DNA from: Ceratobasidium sp. AG-K
Lineage: Eukaryota > Basidiomycota > Agaricomycetes > Cantharellales > Ceratobasidiaceae
Assembly: GCA_037039685.1 (NCBI GenBank)
Contig: JAWNGF010000006.1
Span: 2,852,001 to 2,916,000 of the forward strand
Length of the DNA: 64,000 nucleotides
Direction of reading: 5' to 3'
Shown here: piece after piece, positions 22,423-32,977 of the stretch
Position numbering within the stretch: position 1 is the stretch's first letter
Layout of the letters: each line of letters starts with the position of its first letter
The notes under the pieces: generated by a model
What the model saw: only the letters and a program-made list of their open reading frames with translations
Told to the model about the DNA's origin: nothing
Database searches by the model: none
Made by a program: the position numbers and the translations under genes

Positions 22423-25400
22423 ATGATTGACTCAGGGGCATTGGGAAACTTCATTAACTCCAAATATGTAAAGAAACACAAAATCCCAACAAAAAAGAAG
22501 AAGACAGCAAGAAGGGTCCAGGTGATAGATGGCCAACCAATAGCAAATGGTTTAATTGACAAGGAATGCACCTTCCAAGTCATTATGAACAATCATGTGG
22601 AAGAAATTACTTGTGATATTGCACCATTAGGCCAACACACTGTGGTTTTGGGTATTCCCTTGCTGGAAAAACATAACCCAAAAATCGATTGGGCAGCAGG
22701 AACATTAGAATTTGAATCAGATTACTGCAAGGAAGAATGTCTATATGAGGACTGCAACGCCATAGAAGGGGGAGTAGTTGGCCAACTTCCCGACGAATAC
22801 ATGGAATTCAAGGATGTTTTTGTTTCCAAAGAAGTGGACAAGCTACCGCCACATTGACCATATGACCTCAAAATTGAATTGGAACCGGGTGCTAAACCCA
22901 AGATCGGTGTGGTATACTCCCTCACTAAGGAAGAAGATCAAATCTTGAGAAAATGGATCAATGAAAATCTGGACAAAGGATTCATTGTTCCCTCCACATC
23001 CCAATGGGCATCACCAGTAATGTTTGTCAAGCGGCACAATATAGAAGGCGTTCCCCAACCCCCAAGATTGTGCATGGATTATCAATACCTCAACAGCCAA
23101 ACCAGGAAAAACCATTACCCACTGCCTAGAACCGACAATCTTATTGAACGGGTTAAAGGTGCCAAGATATTCACCAAACTTGATCTCAAATCTGGGTACA
23201 ACCTGGTCAGGGTAGCAGATGAGGACATTCACAAAACAGCATTCAGAACCAAATATGGACTGTTTGAAACAAAAGTCATGCCTTTTGGCCTCCCTAATGC
23301 ACTGGCCACCTTTCAAAACATGATGGATGCTGAGTTCAGGGACATCAAAGGGGTGTATGTGGAAATCTACATTGATGATATCCTAATCTTCTCCAAAAAT
23401 CCCAAAGAGCATCCCATGCATGTGAAGGAGGTCCTGCGCCGTCTACAATGCCTGGGTCTCTATTGCTCCCTCAAGAAATGCTCCTTTCATGTCTCTAAGG
23501 TAGACTACCTAGGGCTAGTCATATCAGGAGAACTGGTCGAGATGCAAGAGGAAAAAATCTTGACAATCAAAAAATGGCCAACACCCAAGAATGTTACACA
23601 TGTGCAGACGTTCCTGGGATTGGCGAATTTCTACTGGCGTTTTATCCGAAATTATACCCATATAGTACGACCCCTGTATGATTTGACAATGAAAACAAAA
23701 CAATGGGAATGGGGAACAGAAGCGGAACTTGCCTTCCAGGGACTAATCAAGGAATTCATCAAGGCACCCATCCTTCTACAACCTGACCAAGACAAAGGGT
23801 TCATCATTGAATGTGATGCATTGGACAAAGCTACAGGGGCAGTCCTTAACCAATATGGCCCTGACAACAAACTCCACCCTGTCGCATTTATGTCCAAAAG
23901 CCTATCCCCAGCAGAACGTAACTACGACATCTTTGACAAGGAACTCTTGGCAATCATCAAAGCATTCAAAGAATGGCGTCATCTTTTGGAAGGAACAGAG
24001 ATCCCAGTATTGCTTGTTACAGATCACAAAAACCTGGAATATTTCATGACCTCTAAAGTGTTGACAAAAAGACAGAACAGATGGACTGTCTTCCTCTCAG
24101 AGTTTAACTTCCAAATCAAGTACAGAGCTGGCAACCTTAACAGCAAAGCGGATGCACTCAGTTGACAAAGTGACCATGACCTAGAAGGGGGAGTAGTCCC
24201 TCAAAAACCCCTACTTTTGCTGCATCTCTTCATCAATTTGGCAGAAGAGGGACCTCAGGGTATGGCATTGACCACAGATATTTGGCAAGCAGTCAAGGAT
24301 CAGACACAAAAAGACAAATACGTTAGATCAATCTGGGCTTTCCTTAGCAACCACCCAGAAAAAGCACCTGCCTTGGTACAAAAAGAATTCAAAGACTGGA
24401 AGATTAGGAATGACATGCTGTACCGCAAAGGAAGGATCTACATCCCAAACAACAATGAGATCAAGCGCCAGATCCTAGAACTCCACCACAACAACAAAGC
24501 AGTTGGACACATGGGTCAAGCAAAAAACACTGGAAATGATCAAATGGCAGTATTGGTGGCCATCCATGAAGGCCTATGTCAACAAATACATGTCATCATG
24601 CAATTTATGCCAGTGGTCAAAACCCATTAATCAATGACCTCTGGGGGAATTACAACCACTTGAACTCCCCTCCAAACCCTGGCAACACATTTTGGTTGAT
24701 ATGATTGTCAAACTCCCCCTGTCCAAGGGCCTAGACTCAATATTGGTCATTGTTGACACCCTGACCAAGATGGCACACTTCATCCCATGCACTGAAAGAA
24801 CCACATCACCCAAGCTCACAGAACTGTTCATGGAACACTGCTGGAAGCTACATGGCACCCCAGAAACAGTTGTATCAGATTGTGGACAAACCTTTGCATC
24901 CAAATTCATGAAGGAGCTCTATCAGGCCCTGAACATCCGGCCTAGACTTTCTACAGCTTACCACCCTGAAAATGACAGACAAACGGAGCGCATCAATCAA
25001 ACGGTTGAGGCTTTCATTTGGACATACCGCGCCTTCAAGTAAAACAACTGGGCTTCACTTTTACCCTTTGCCAAATTTGCATATAACAACTTGTTCCATT
25101 CTAGCATTGGTATGACACCTTTCTTTGCCAACACAGCTGCCACCCATCAATCAAAGGTACACCAGTGGAAGATGGTTCCGTCCCGGAAGCTGCAACACAT
25201 GCGCAACGTATCCAAGACAACTTGGACAAAGCTAAGGCTAGTTTGGCCTTGAGCAAAGAATGGGACAAGGAATATGCGGACAAAAGACAGCAAGGAGATC
25301 CCTTTATCCTGGGCAATAAGGTTTGGCTAAGCCATGATCACATCACAACCAATTGGCCATCCTTGAAATTATTGCATAAACAACTTGGCCCCTTCACTAT

Positions 25401-25910
25401 CCTGGAAGCAGTAGGGAGGAATGCGTACAAACTACAACTCCCGCCTTCTATGACCATGCATCCAGTAATCAATGTATCACGCCTAGCCAAATACAAGGAA
25501 GATGAAATTGAGGGCCACCATGTGGATCCACCCCCACCAATCAAGACACCAGAAGGCAAAGAAGAATATGAGGTAGAACGCATCCAAAGTTCCAAGTTGG
25601 AGAAAGGAATCCTGAATATTTTGTCAAATGGAAGGGCTACACTGTGGAACATGACTCTTGGGAACACTTGGAGAACCTTGGCAACGCATCAGAACTCATT
25701 AATGAGTTCTGCAAGGAACATCCAGATGCCATCAAAGAAGTCCCCAGAGTTACCAGGAAGCGTTGCCATGAGGAAACAAGGGATGACTTGGCAGCTGATA
25801 ACGAGGAAGAACGGCCCATTAGGTGTTCTAAGCGTATAAAAGAGGCTGCTGGGATCCAAGTCCCTCATCAAAAAACTTTTACCTGCTCCAGTCCTACACT
25901 ACAACCCTGA
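22423..25910 (+). pseudogene. gypsy-1 pol: protease-RT-RNase H-integrase-chromodomain, broken
   Basis: Protease: MIDSGALGNF active site at 22423 and VVLGIPLL near 22640; the frame stops at TGA 22855-22857. RT: FTKLDLKSGYN, MPFGLPNALATFQ and an intact YIDDILIF (23370-23393), then NFYWRFI. RNase H: IIECDALDKATGAVL and VTDHKNLEYF, ending at TGA 24163-24165. Integrase: zinc-binding LHHNNKAVGHMGQAK, a frameshift near 24525, then MIVKLPLSKGLDSILVIVDT and VVSDCGQTFASKF. TGA at 24635-24637 and TAA at 25040-25042 interrupt it. Chromodomain: YEVERIQSS, a frameshift near 25612, then FVKWKGYTVEHDSWEHLENL. The chromodomain places it among the chromoviruses, whose integrase tail binds modified histones. 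The element cannot be autonomous. Confidence 0.9.
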
Positions 25911-25933
25911 ACTCCCACCTCACTTGCTGCACC

Positions 25934-26407
25934 ATGTCCTCCCAATGCCAATCCACCAACTCAGTCATGGTCCGGGTCTACCACAACCTTTACACCTGCT
26001 CGGCTGCCTTCAAGCGGTCCCTTGAAGTTGTACCCCCCCAGGAGCAAGGCATGTACTGGCATCCCAGCATGTGCCAACACTTCTACTTTATTGTATCTGC
26101 ACGCTACTGGTCAGGAGAGGCCCCCAGGTTGTTTGTTGGTTGCCCCCTTGTCTGCTGGCGCAACTGGATTGCCTACACAGCCAACGACATCCACAATGCC
26201 CTTGAGGTCATGGACAGGTCTTGCAAGGTCCGTCTCAGAGGTGACCCATTTGCAATAGTCAACCTCACTGTTGACCTAGAGGTTAGGGAGGAGGCGGTAA
26301 TTGATTTGACAGATGATGAGGAGGATTATGGGGTGTGGACAGGGACAGGGTCAGCTGAGGACCCCTTTGTATGTAATGACACTGAGGAGTTTGTGTTGGT
26401 GGAGTGA
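25934..26407 (+). CDS. gypsy-1 accessory ORF downstream of chromodomain (157 codons)
   Basis: An open frame between the chromodomain and the 3' LTR, unlike any gag or pol domain I know. Features: VYHNLYTCSAAFKRSLEVVP near the start, HFYFIVSARYW, RNWIAYTANDIHNALEVMD, and an acidic C-terminus VIDLTDDEEDYGVWTGTG..EDPFVCNDTEEFVLVE. A homologue with the same order of motifs follows the chromodomain of gypsy-2 (27797-28251). No signal peptide or membrane segment is apparent, so it is not an obvious envelope. Conservation of motifs between two diverged elements supports coding function. The protein role is unknown. Confidence 0.65.
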   Translation: MSSQCQSTNSVMVRVYHNLYTCSAAFKRSLEVVPPQEQGMYWHPSMCQHFYFIVSARYWSGEAPRLFVGCPLVCWRNWIAYTANDIHNALEVMDRSCKVRLRGDPFAIVNLTVDLEVREEAVIDLTDDEEDYGVWTGTGSAEDPFVCNDTEEFVLVE

Positions 26408-26431
26408 GCCCTGACCTAGAAGGGGGGGTAG

Positions 26432-26875
26432 TGTCACAACCTTTTCTCATCCTCTTCTTGCTGTTTTGTTGCCTTGTGTTTGGTCTTGTTCTTCTTGCCT
26501 TGGTGCATTTAGTTGCCTTTATGTAAGCCTTGACTGTGGGACATGCCTGCCTGGCCTGTTCCCTTATCTCCTTGGCCTCCATGGACTTATCATGTTTCCT
26601 TTGTTCTTTCCTCTCTTCTCTTGGACTCTTGCTTTCCCTCCTTTTGGTTTCCCTTGTTGCTTGCTCTCTATTGTACATAGCCACAGTAGCGCGTATATAT
26701 ACCAGCGACACAAGTCTTGCCTCCACAAGACTTGTTCTCTTGTTGTTTTCCCCATCACTCATCGCGTGACTCACTTAGGCCTAAGTGCCATACATTTGAC
26801 CCTTGTTGTTGCCCCAACCCCCATCCTCACTGCCTGTGGAGTCTCGGCCTCCAAGGTTCAACTAGGGTTGTGACA
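26432..26875 (+). repeat. gypsy-1 3' LTR
   Basis: The 444 bp partner of 19751-20194. The 135-codon plus and 64-codon minus frames inside each LTR are LTR sequence, not genes. Confidence 0.9.
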
Positions 26876-28263
26876 AGATGGTTGAAGCGTTCATTAGAAC
26901 CTACTGCTCCTTCAGACAACATGACTGGGCCTCACTACTTCTGTTTGCCAAATTTGCTTACAATAATTTGTTCCATTCCAGCATTGGAATGACAACCTTC
27001 TTTGCAAATACAACATGCCACCCTTCCATCAAAGGAGTACCAATAGAAGACAGATCTCTCCCTGAAGCCTCTGCACATGCACAGCACATCCAGGACAACC
27101 TAGAGGAGGCAAAAGCTAGTCTAACCCTGAGCAAACAGGACAAAGAATATGCAGATCAGAAACAATGCAAATATACCATCCTGGTTGGTGACAAAGTTTG
27201 GCTCAGCCATGACCACATCTCAACCAATTGGCCTTCCCTGAAACCCTCCCACAAGTGGCTAGGACCTTTCACAGTCCAGGAAGAAGTCAGAAGAAATGCT
27301 TGCAAACTTGAACTTCCCCAAGCCATGACCAAACACCCTGTAATCAATGTCTCCTGCCTTGCCAAGTCTCAGGAGGATGAGATAGTAGGTTGGCAGACAG
27401 AACCACCACCCCCCATCAAAACACCAGAAGGGGAAGAAGAGTATGAAGTGGAGCAAATCCAGAGCTCTAAGGTCAAAAAAGGGACCCTGAAGTACTTTGT
27501 CAAATGGAAAGAGTACACAGCAGAACATGATTCCTGAGAACCAGCAGAGAACCTTAGCCACACTGCAGAATTAATTACTGACTTCCACAAAGCACATCCA
27601 GATGCTGTCAAGGAAGTTCCCAAGGTTACCAGGAAGTGTTGCCATGCTGAGACAAGGAAGGACTCAGCAGCCAAAGAAAAGGAAGAACAGCCCATTCAGC
27701 ACTCAAAGCATACAAAGGAGGTCTCTGGAATCCAAGTCCCCCATCCAAAAGCCTCTCCTACCATCATTACCAAACTTACCCCCTCTTCAGTGCCATGTCT
27801 GCATTTGCCAACACCACTGTCTGCATCTACAATGACGCCTTCACTTGCTCAGCCGCTTTCAAGAGGTCCTTGCTGTGTCAATCTTGATGAGGGTCTCTAC
27901 TACAATGACAGCCTGGGCCAATCCTTCTACTTCATCATATCCCAATGATGCCACTGTTCCTGCCCTTGCTGCTCCTTCTGCAGGACCCCCCTTGTCCACT
28001 TGCACAACTGGATTGCCCTCAGCCTGACTGACATCCATGAGCACTTAGAAATTGTCAATGCTTACCAACAGGCCAGGGGGCAGGCTATAACAGAGTACAT
28101 TGACCTGACAGAAGAACCTAAACAGCAACCGGTGGTCATTGACTTGATGGACCAGGAGGAAGATTATGGGGTGTGGAAGGGTACTGAGTCAGAGGAGGAT
28201 CCCTTTGTGTTCAACAATGAGGGAGAGTTTGTATTGGTTGAGAAGGCCTAGAAGGGGGAGTAG
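26876..28263 (+). pseudogene. gypsy-2 fragment: integrase C-terminus, chromodomain and accessory ORF
   Basis: It begins abruptly at the gypsy-1 3' LTR with the integrase segment VEAFIRTYCSFRQHDWASLL, parallel to gypsy-1 25005-25070. GDKVWLSHDH and HPVINVSCL (integrase C-terminal region) follow, then the chromodomain YFVKWKEYTAEHDS with TGA replacing Trp at about 27535-27537. The accessory ORF (27797-28251) has IYNDAFTCSAAFKRSL, QSFYFIIS, NWIALSLTDIHEHLEIV and VIDLMDQEEDYGVWKGTESEEDPFVF. It carries one frameshift near 27880 and one stop near 27945. All upstream gag, protease and RT are missing. Confidence 0.85.
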
Positions 28264-28658
28264 TGTCATGACCTTTTTCTGTTTCCCTCCATTTTCCCTT
28301 GTGTTTGGTATTGTTGTGCTTGCCTTCCCCCTGTATGCACCTTTTATGTAAGCCATGACTGTGGGACATGCCTGCCTGGCCTGCCCCATTGTTCCCTCAG
28401 TCTCCATGGACTTATCACATCTCCTTTGTTCTGCCCTTGCTTCTTTGTGACTCTTGCTTTCCCTCCTTTTGTTGCAACTCTCTGTTGTACATAGCCACAA
28501 TAGTTAGTATATATACCAGCAACACAAGTCTTGTGGAGACAAGACTTGTTCTCTTGTCATATTCCCCTACCACTCATTGACCCTCATTGTTGTCCCAACC
28601 ACTGTCCTCATAGCCTGACTGACCCTTGTCATCATCAGGCCTGACTGGGGTTGTGATA
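28264..28658 (+). repeat. gypsy-2 3' LTR
   Basis: TGTCATGACC..GGGTTGTGATA, preceded by the purine tract AGAAGGGGGAGTAG. It is a diverged relative of the gypsy-1 LTR (shared GACTGTGGGACATGCCTGCCTGGCCTG region and TATATATACCAGC). The terminal ACA is mutated to ATA. Confidence 0.75.
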
Positions 28659-29215
28659 CATACTGTGACTGAGCTAGTATGGTAGCATGAATGATACCTA
28701 ATGTTTTGCCATATAACTTGAAGGTCATTTGTGCATGGGAATATAAAAATAATATATCAAACATGTACAATATGGCTATACTCTGGCTTCCCAAGAATAC
28801 AACAGCTATATGTCAGAACAGACTGACATTTTCAAAGCAGCAGTGTGTAACTGCCAATGCTGGAGCAAAATTCTAAGCAATGGCTGAATATGCAATGCTT
28901 GGCTACTTCCACTGTGTCTCAGGATACTTGAGAAGCCAGCCCCACACCACATTGCCTGGCAAGCACAGGTATATATGGTGATCCTTTTGCACACATTGCA
29001 GGTACCTAAACCAGTTGGCCTGCTGACACAGGTACTTATAAAGAATGTGGTTGTTCCACTGCTTGACCATTGCTGCAGTAATTGGTAAGGCCTTCCAATT
29101 ACCATGTCAGTCTGGTATATCTGCTTGATCAGGTGCACATTCTAAGCGCTTATAAGCTTACATACACCTGCAATCAGCCTCCTGATGGGGAAAAAGTCAT
29201 TAGGCTCAAGGGATT
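28659..29215. other. Unassigned repeat-like sequence
   Basis: A minus-strand reading around 29110-28870 gives a long frame with VKQWNNHILYKYLCQQANWF and LPGNVVWGWLLK, punctuated by stops. It looks like decayed transposon coding sequence, but I cannot name the family. Confidence 0.35.
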
Positions 29216-29414
29216 CATCTATAAAACCAGGTTTTTCTACCTGGAAGGGGGATGTGGACAGAGCACTTCTGAGTCCTCCTAACTCCCCCCAAGTTTACAT
29301 AACATTTCCTGAGCTCCTTGGGAGAAGTCATGTGAATCAGGGAGGTTTGGGAGCACTCATGGAGCACTCTGTCCACATCTCTCCTCTTGATAGAAAAATC
29401 TGGTTTTATAGATG
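29216..29414. mobile_element. MITE, copy 2 (199 bp)
   Basis: Runs CATCTATAAAACC..GGTTTTATAGATG with ~50 bp inverted ends. It is the same family as 13794-13991 in the opposite orientation. Confidence 0.8.
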
Positions 29415-29735
29415 TCTCTGTGAATCTCTGTAGAAAATTAGCAACATTTAGACAACCCCTGTGTCCCCTATGATCTAGAAATCCCTGCATTATCTTTGCA
29501 TGGTCGGTAGGACCAGGATCTAGGGTTGATAGATGCACTTAATATGCTCATAGGATGTACACTTGTAGACAAAAGGTTTCATGTTATCTGAGATTTTCAC
29601 ACAGAAATGCATATAGCTTGGGCAACAGGTTCAATCATAATGTGCATATACAGTTGCTTAAAATTAAATTTTAATAGCTATCAATTGCATAGGGTTATAA
29701 TGCATTTAGTCAACAAAGAGCAGAGTCATGGGAAA

Positions 29736-29873
29736 GACACAATCCCCAGTGAAACCATATGGAATTGTTGCAACCAGAAGGGACATATTGCAAAGGATTG
29801 TAAGGTGCAAATTGCAGCCTTAGACAACAACACCAGTGATTTGGAGTTGGGAAAGGCAGTGACTGAGGGGAGG
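29736..29873 (+). pseudogene. Fragment of gypsy-1-like gag (zinc knuckle)
   Basis: It encodes WNCCNQKGHIAKDCKVQIAA followed by LDNNTSDLELGKAVTEG, matching gypsy-1 22147-22262. Here the codon after KDC is AAG (Lys), where gypsy-1 has TGA. It is cut by the gypsy-3 5' LTR. Confidence 0.75.
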
Positions 29874-30920
29874 TGGTATGACCTCATAATATTTATTCCG
29901 ATTTTATATCTTTTTTCCGAAACACTTTCCTTCTTTGGAACAATTGTCTTGTCTTAATCATGTGATCTATTTGTCTTTCCTTTGGCAATCTGTGGTGCTT
30001 CTGATAAGCCAAGTCATATTGAATTGGATCATGTATTTGATATGGACAAGGACTTCCCATGTTGTCTCTGTTCATACAGGGCAGTGCATACTCATGTAAA
30101 TAAGCTTGGAGGGCAAGCATGTAAACAACACAGCTTGACCTCCTTTCCATAGGGCTTGCCAATTCAATGCATCCATCTAAACATTACTATTCATTAAGCA
30201 CTTGCACATTTGGAATTGAGCTTCTTAACTATACCCTTTAGCCACCCAATTGTTGAGTCAGGACATTAGGACATTGCATTCCACATTTGTCTACCACTTC
30301 CCTGTTGAGACTGGCATTGTGCAATTTGTTGCCAATCCTTTGAGATCAATGGAGCTACTACCACAGGCAATAGCACAGCACTAGCCTAGACACTAGTTAA
30401 ACTGTTAGCATAGCCACTCATCCTGGTACAGATACTTAGGGTGAAAAAGCATCACTCAGGAAACTTCCAACCAGCCATTAAGGCAGACATGTTTAGCATC
30501 CCCAGGCTGCTGAATTACCTGCTTGCAAAAAACCCACTATACATCATGCCCACCCAAGGCTGTTGATTGTTAGTAGGGATTGTTCAACGCTAGGTATTAG
30601 AAGCAAGGGATTAGTGATTGAATTGTGATCATCAAGAAAGTAATTTAAGTTGTCACTGCAAGTGGTATGTCTGGTGTGATCCCATCCCCACTAGATCTAA
30701 CCCCTTGCAGTGTTTGCTCTTCCCACACTCTCTCACTGTATCACAATTGTTGGTGAAACCATTGGTTTAGTTGACCACTGTGTTGACTGAATTGAGGAAA
30801 AGGCTGACAAGATAGATCAAACCCTTATTGAACAAATTTACACTGTTAAGGGTATCCAAGAAGCCGGGGAGGAAGATAACGTGCAAATAGAGTGGGACAT
30901 ACAGTACCTACATCAGCAAA

Positions 30921-32824
30921 GTGAAAAAAGCCAAAAAGAGCTCAACAACAAGATTGAGGAAGCAAAAGTCAACACACAGTCTAAAAAACGCCATTGATTC
31001 ACTGATTAAACATAACACCAATCTATTGAAAATAATAAATAAGCAAACAGCAAACATTGAGCATCAAACCAGGGAAATCAAAAAACTCAGACAGCAGGAG
31101 AACGCCATAGGAAAAAAATCAAAGAACTCCTCACCTGGAGGAATAACCAGATAAACAGCCAGCACATCAGTTAGCCTTTGAGTCCAATCTATAAAAATCG
31201 CAATTGACCAACCTCTCCTACAGTGGGAGCTCTGTTACCCCACCACATTGAGCAACTTGTCAAACAATATCAACAAGAAAGAAGATGAGCATGCATGCAA
31301 TCTTTGATTGCCTTCAAAGAAGACATCTAAAATAATTACACATATTCCTGTTTTAATGTCATAGGCAATGAGAACGCATCCTTCTTAGACAAGGAGGATT
31401 TAACTCTGAATTCTTTGCAATTTATATGTGTCATAAAGGACAGAAAAAGTCATCAAGAAATTAGAAATACTGTTCTATATGGAATTGGTTCTCAATAATA
31501 TACCACCTCTCATGCTTGTATCATGGCCACAATGCCAGTAATCAGTTATCCACCACCTCAAAGCGCTTTCACAGAACATTCCAGTAAGAACAATGTTGCA
31601 GGGGACTCAACTATGCCTGTCAACAAACTAAAGGATTAAATAGAACCATTAATGAAGCAAACAGTAAAGCTTCACTAGCACTTGTCAACCATAAGCATTA
31701 TAGCTTGGAAATCATGCAATTGGAAGCTATAATACATTGTTCACAATCACAAATCACAAGGTTGTCAGCACCAACTGCAGCAGCATCCAAACCCCTTGAA
31801 ACCAAGAAACCAGACACATTTGATGGTGAGAATTGGGATGAAACTCCCATCTTCAAGAACCAAATTATGGGCTATATAGTGGTCCAAAAGCCCACAGCAA
31901 CAGGCACAGAAAAAGTAAACTTTTCCATTTCCTACATGACAGGAAAGGCACACAAATGGTTACAACCCTTTTTGACAAGTGAGCATGATCTAACAAAACT
32001 ATCAGTTTCTTGGCTTGCCAATTGGGCAGGGTTTTGGACAGAAGTCAACATCAGTTCTAGGAGCCAGATTGGGAGCAAAAATACCAAAAAATATTGTGTG
32101 CTAGAACAGACAAGAACAGTGCAGGAATATCTTGAGGAGTTCCAAACTTGGTACTCAATTTTGGGATATGGTGATGTGGACCGGAGGGACCATTTCCACA
32201 AAGGTCTTAAGGTCGATATCAAGAGAACCTTGCTTCAACAAAATTGGGATTATGCAATGATGGCCAAGGAACAATTATTTTCAAAAGCCTTGGAAATCAA
32301 TGCTAAACAAATGTGTTTTAAACACAAACAGAAGTCATGACAGTCTCAAGGGGGGGTAAAACCCAAGGTTCTTCTACTACAACCACTCAGACTACTCAAA
32401 ATCAAGGAAATAGGCACACACTTCTGTACCCAGGAGATAAAGTCTACAAAGACAAACATGCTAGAAACTTCAAAGGAACTATATCTCATGTTGAAACAAT
32501 TAATAACATGAAGTCACCCTTTGTATATTGGGGTGGAGCCAAAACAGCAACCAAAGACTCTTTCAGAGTTATCCAAAAGGACAACAAGACTACCCAGCAC
32601 CGTTTACAAGTACCACAACAACCACAAAAACAATGCAACCAGACCCTCAAGGACCTGGACCCATGGAATTGGATGGGAAAGGGAAAACAATCCTCAAGTG
32701 CTTCAACTGTGCTGGAAGAGGCCATATGGCAAATAAATGTCCATCAGCTCCTATGAGCAGCCATGAAGGAGAAATATTGTCAGAATCTGAAGACAAGTCA
32801 GGAAAAGGAGAAGCCCAGGAGTAA
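30921..32824 (+). pseudogene. gypsy-3 gag region
   Basis: A lysine-rich coiled-coil-like frame (30921-31154; NLLKIINKQTANIEHQTREI) lies upstream. The capsid ORF 31705-32340 has FDGENWDETPIFKNQIMGYI, ISYMTGKAHKWLQPFL and TVQEYLEEFQTWYSILGYGD. After a frameshift the nucleocapsid part (32528-32824) has ILKCFNCAGRGHMANKCPSA, a standard CCHC knuckle. The two halves are in different frames, so gag is broken. Confidence 0.8.
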
Positions 32825-32977
32825 ACAGGAGAACTATTCTGGGCAAAATACTTGATGATATACAGAATGCAAACAAAATTTGTGAAATATTATCAATATC
32901 AAATAAACCACAATTCAATATACATTTTGTTGCTACTCTGTTAGCCAGCACTCCTGATGAAAATCTCATTTTAATCC

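Larger units (their letters stand above)
19751..26875 (+). mobile_element. gypsy-1: full-structure chromodomain Ty3/gypsy retrotransposon
   Basis: A 7.1 kb element with two 444 bp LTRs (19751-20194 and 26432-26875), gag, protease, reverse transcriptase, RNase H, integrase, chromodomain and an extra ORF. A purine tract, AGAAGGGGGGGTAG, precedes the 3' LTR. Every coding domain is broken by stops or frameshifts. The flanks TAGTG and AGATG do not match. The left flank is Plavaka and the right flank is integrase of gypsy-2, so the ends were probably joined by recombination rather than by one simple insertion. Confidence 0.9.

Noticed and set aside
25934..26407. gypsy-1 accessory ORF as an envelope glycoprotein
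   Set aside because: No signal peptide, membrane span, fusion peptide or furin-like site is visible, and the C-terminus is strongly acidic.
19751..26880. Claiming a target-site duplication for gypsy-1
   Set aside because: Flanking pentamers TAGTG and AGATG do not match, and the flanks belong to different elements.
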